From the NCBI GenBank assembly GCA_963802205.1, contig CAWDHW010000027.1:36553-100552 (forward strand): 64,000 nucleotides of DNA. The letters are read 5' to 3'. This stretch comes from DYRB01 sp963802205. GTDB lineage: Bacteria; Pseudomonadota; Gammaproteobacteria; Chromatiales; Chromatiaceae. Positions 63,828-64,000 of this stretch are shown here, piece after piece (within the stretch, counting starts at the first letter, position 1; each line of letters starts with the position of its first letter). Under the pieces are notes generated by a model. That model saw only the letters and a list, made by a program, of their open reading frames with translations, did not search any database and was not told where the DNA came from. Made by a program: the position numbers and the translations under genes.

Positions 63828-64000
63828 AGCAAGTGTCGTCGCCCCGCTGACAGATTGCAGAAATTGCGGATCTTCGGGGCTTAGGGCTGGGATCGGCTGC
63901 ACCATGAGTCAAGCTGCAGCCCGGTCTGGGACTGGATTTGGGGCTCGACATGGCGCCCGGGTGACGGCAAACTAACCAGACCCATCCGGGAAAACCCTGT
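63828..64000. other. Right-edge intergenic sequence
   Basis: Nothing recognisable follows the aminopeptidase gene. There is no supported gene, and no clear terminator hairpin with T-run was seen before the window ends. Confidence 0.4.

Overview
The window is GC-rich bacterial chromosome. Gene content points to a gammaproteobacterium, probably of the Chromatiales (purple sulfur bacteria or relatives). The reasons are the lipid A/Kdo genes, the hrcA-grpE-dnaK-dnaJ order, Uma2 and DUF29 families, a sulfur-globule-like repeat protein and Chromatiales-style small repeats. No rRNA is present to settle this and the genus is not resolved.

Layout. 0.2-9.4 kb: comEC, then a tight envelope operon exbB-exbD-msbA-lpxK-Trm112-kdsB, a small unknown gene, a secreted Gly/Tyr-rich repeat protein and an OsmC protein. 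9.65-21 kb (minus strand): a complete clade II (atypical, Sec-exported) nitrous oxide reductase cluster, nosZ-cyt c-diheme cyt c-nosB-nosD-nosG-nosH-nosF-nosL-cyt c-nosY, with an FNR/DNR-type box upstream of nosZ. 21-27 kb: cysC, a response-regulator remnant, a queuosine-precursor transporter, an AI-2E family protein, recN and nadK. 27.3-32.7 kb: the heat-shock cluster, with a clear sigma70 promoter and CIRCE operator before hrcA and a near-perfect sigma32 promoter before dnaK. A miniature transposable element with an intact 8-bp target duplication separates dnaK from dnaJ. 32.8-36.9 kb: a cold-shock/DUF1294 protein, a TldD/TldE-type pair and a PilZ-like protein.

37.1-47.3 kb is a type I-C CRISPR-Cas locus on the minus strand: cas3-cas5c-cas8c-cas7c-DUF433-cas4-cas1-cas2-leader-array. 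The most unusual feature of the window is the DUF433 gene, fused into the operon by 4-bp ATGA overlaps with both cas7c and cas4. The array has 37-nt repeats with a perfect 22-nt palindrome, strongly uneven spacer lengths that tend to shrink away from the leader, and three decayed repeat copies.

47.8-64 kb: lgt, an HNH protein, manC, a MEMO/AMMECR1 pair, a CNNM/CorC protein, an operon of aminotransferase-SCO-like-psd-lipocalin, a broken Uma2 gene, a DUF29 gene, thiC under a TPP riboswitch, and a two-component system followed by a lipoprotein aminopeptidase.

Caveat: single-base frame breaks occur in cas3, lgt, the CNNM gene, psd, thiC and the histidine kinase, and probably cysC. In the first six, restoring one base difference gives a normal protein that joins its neighbour properly. 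Several of these genes are normally essential, so uncorrected sequencing or assembly indels are likely. Any conclusion resting on one indel, or on irregular array bases, should be read with that in mind.
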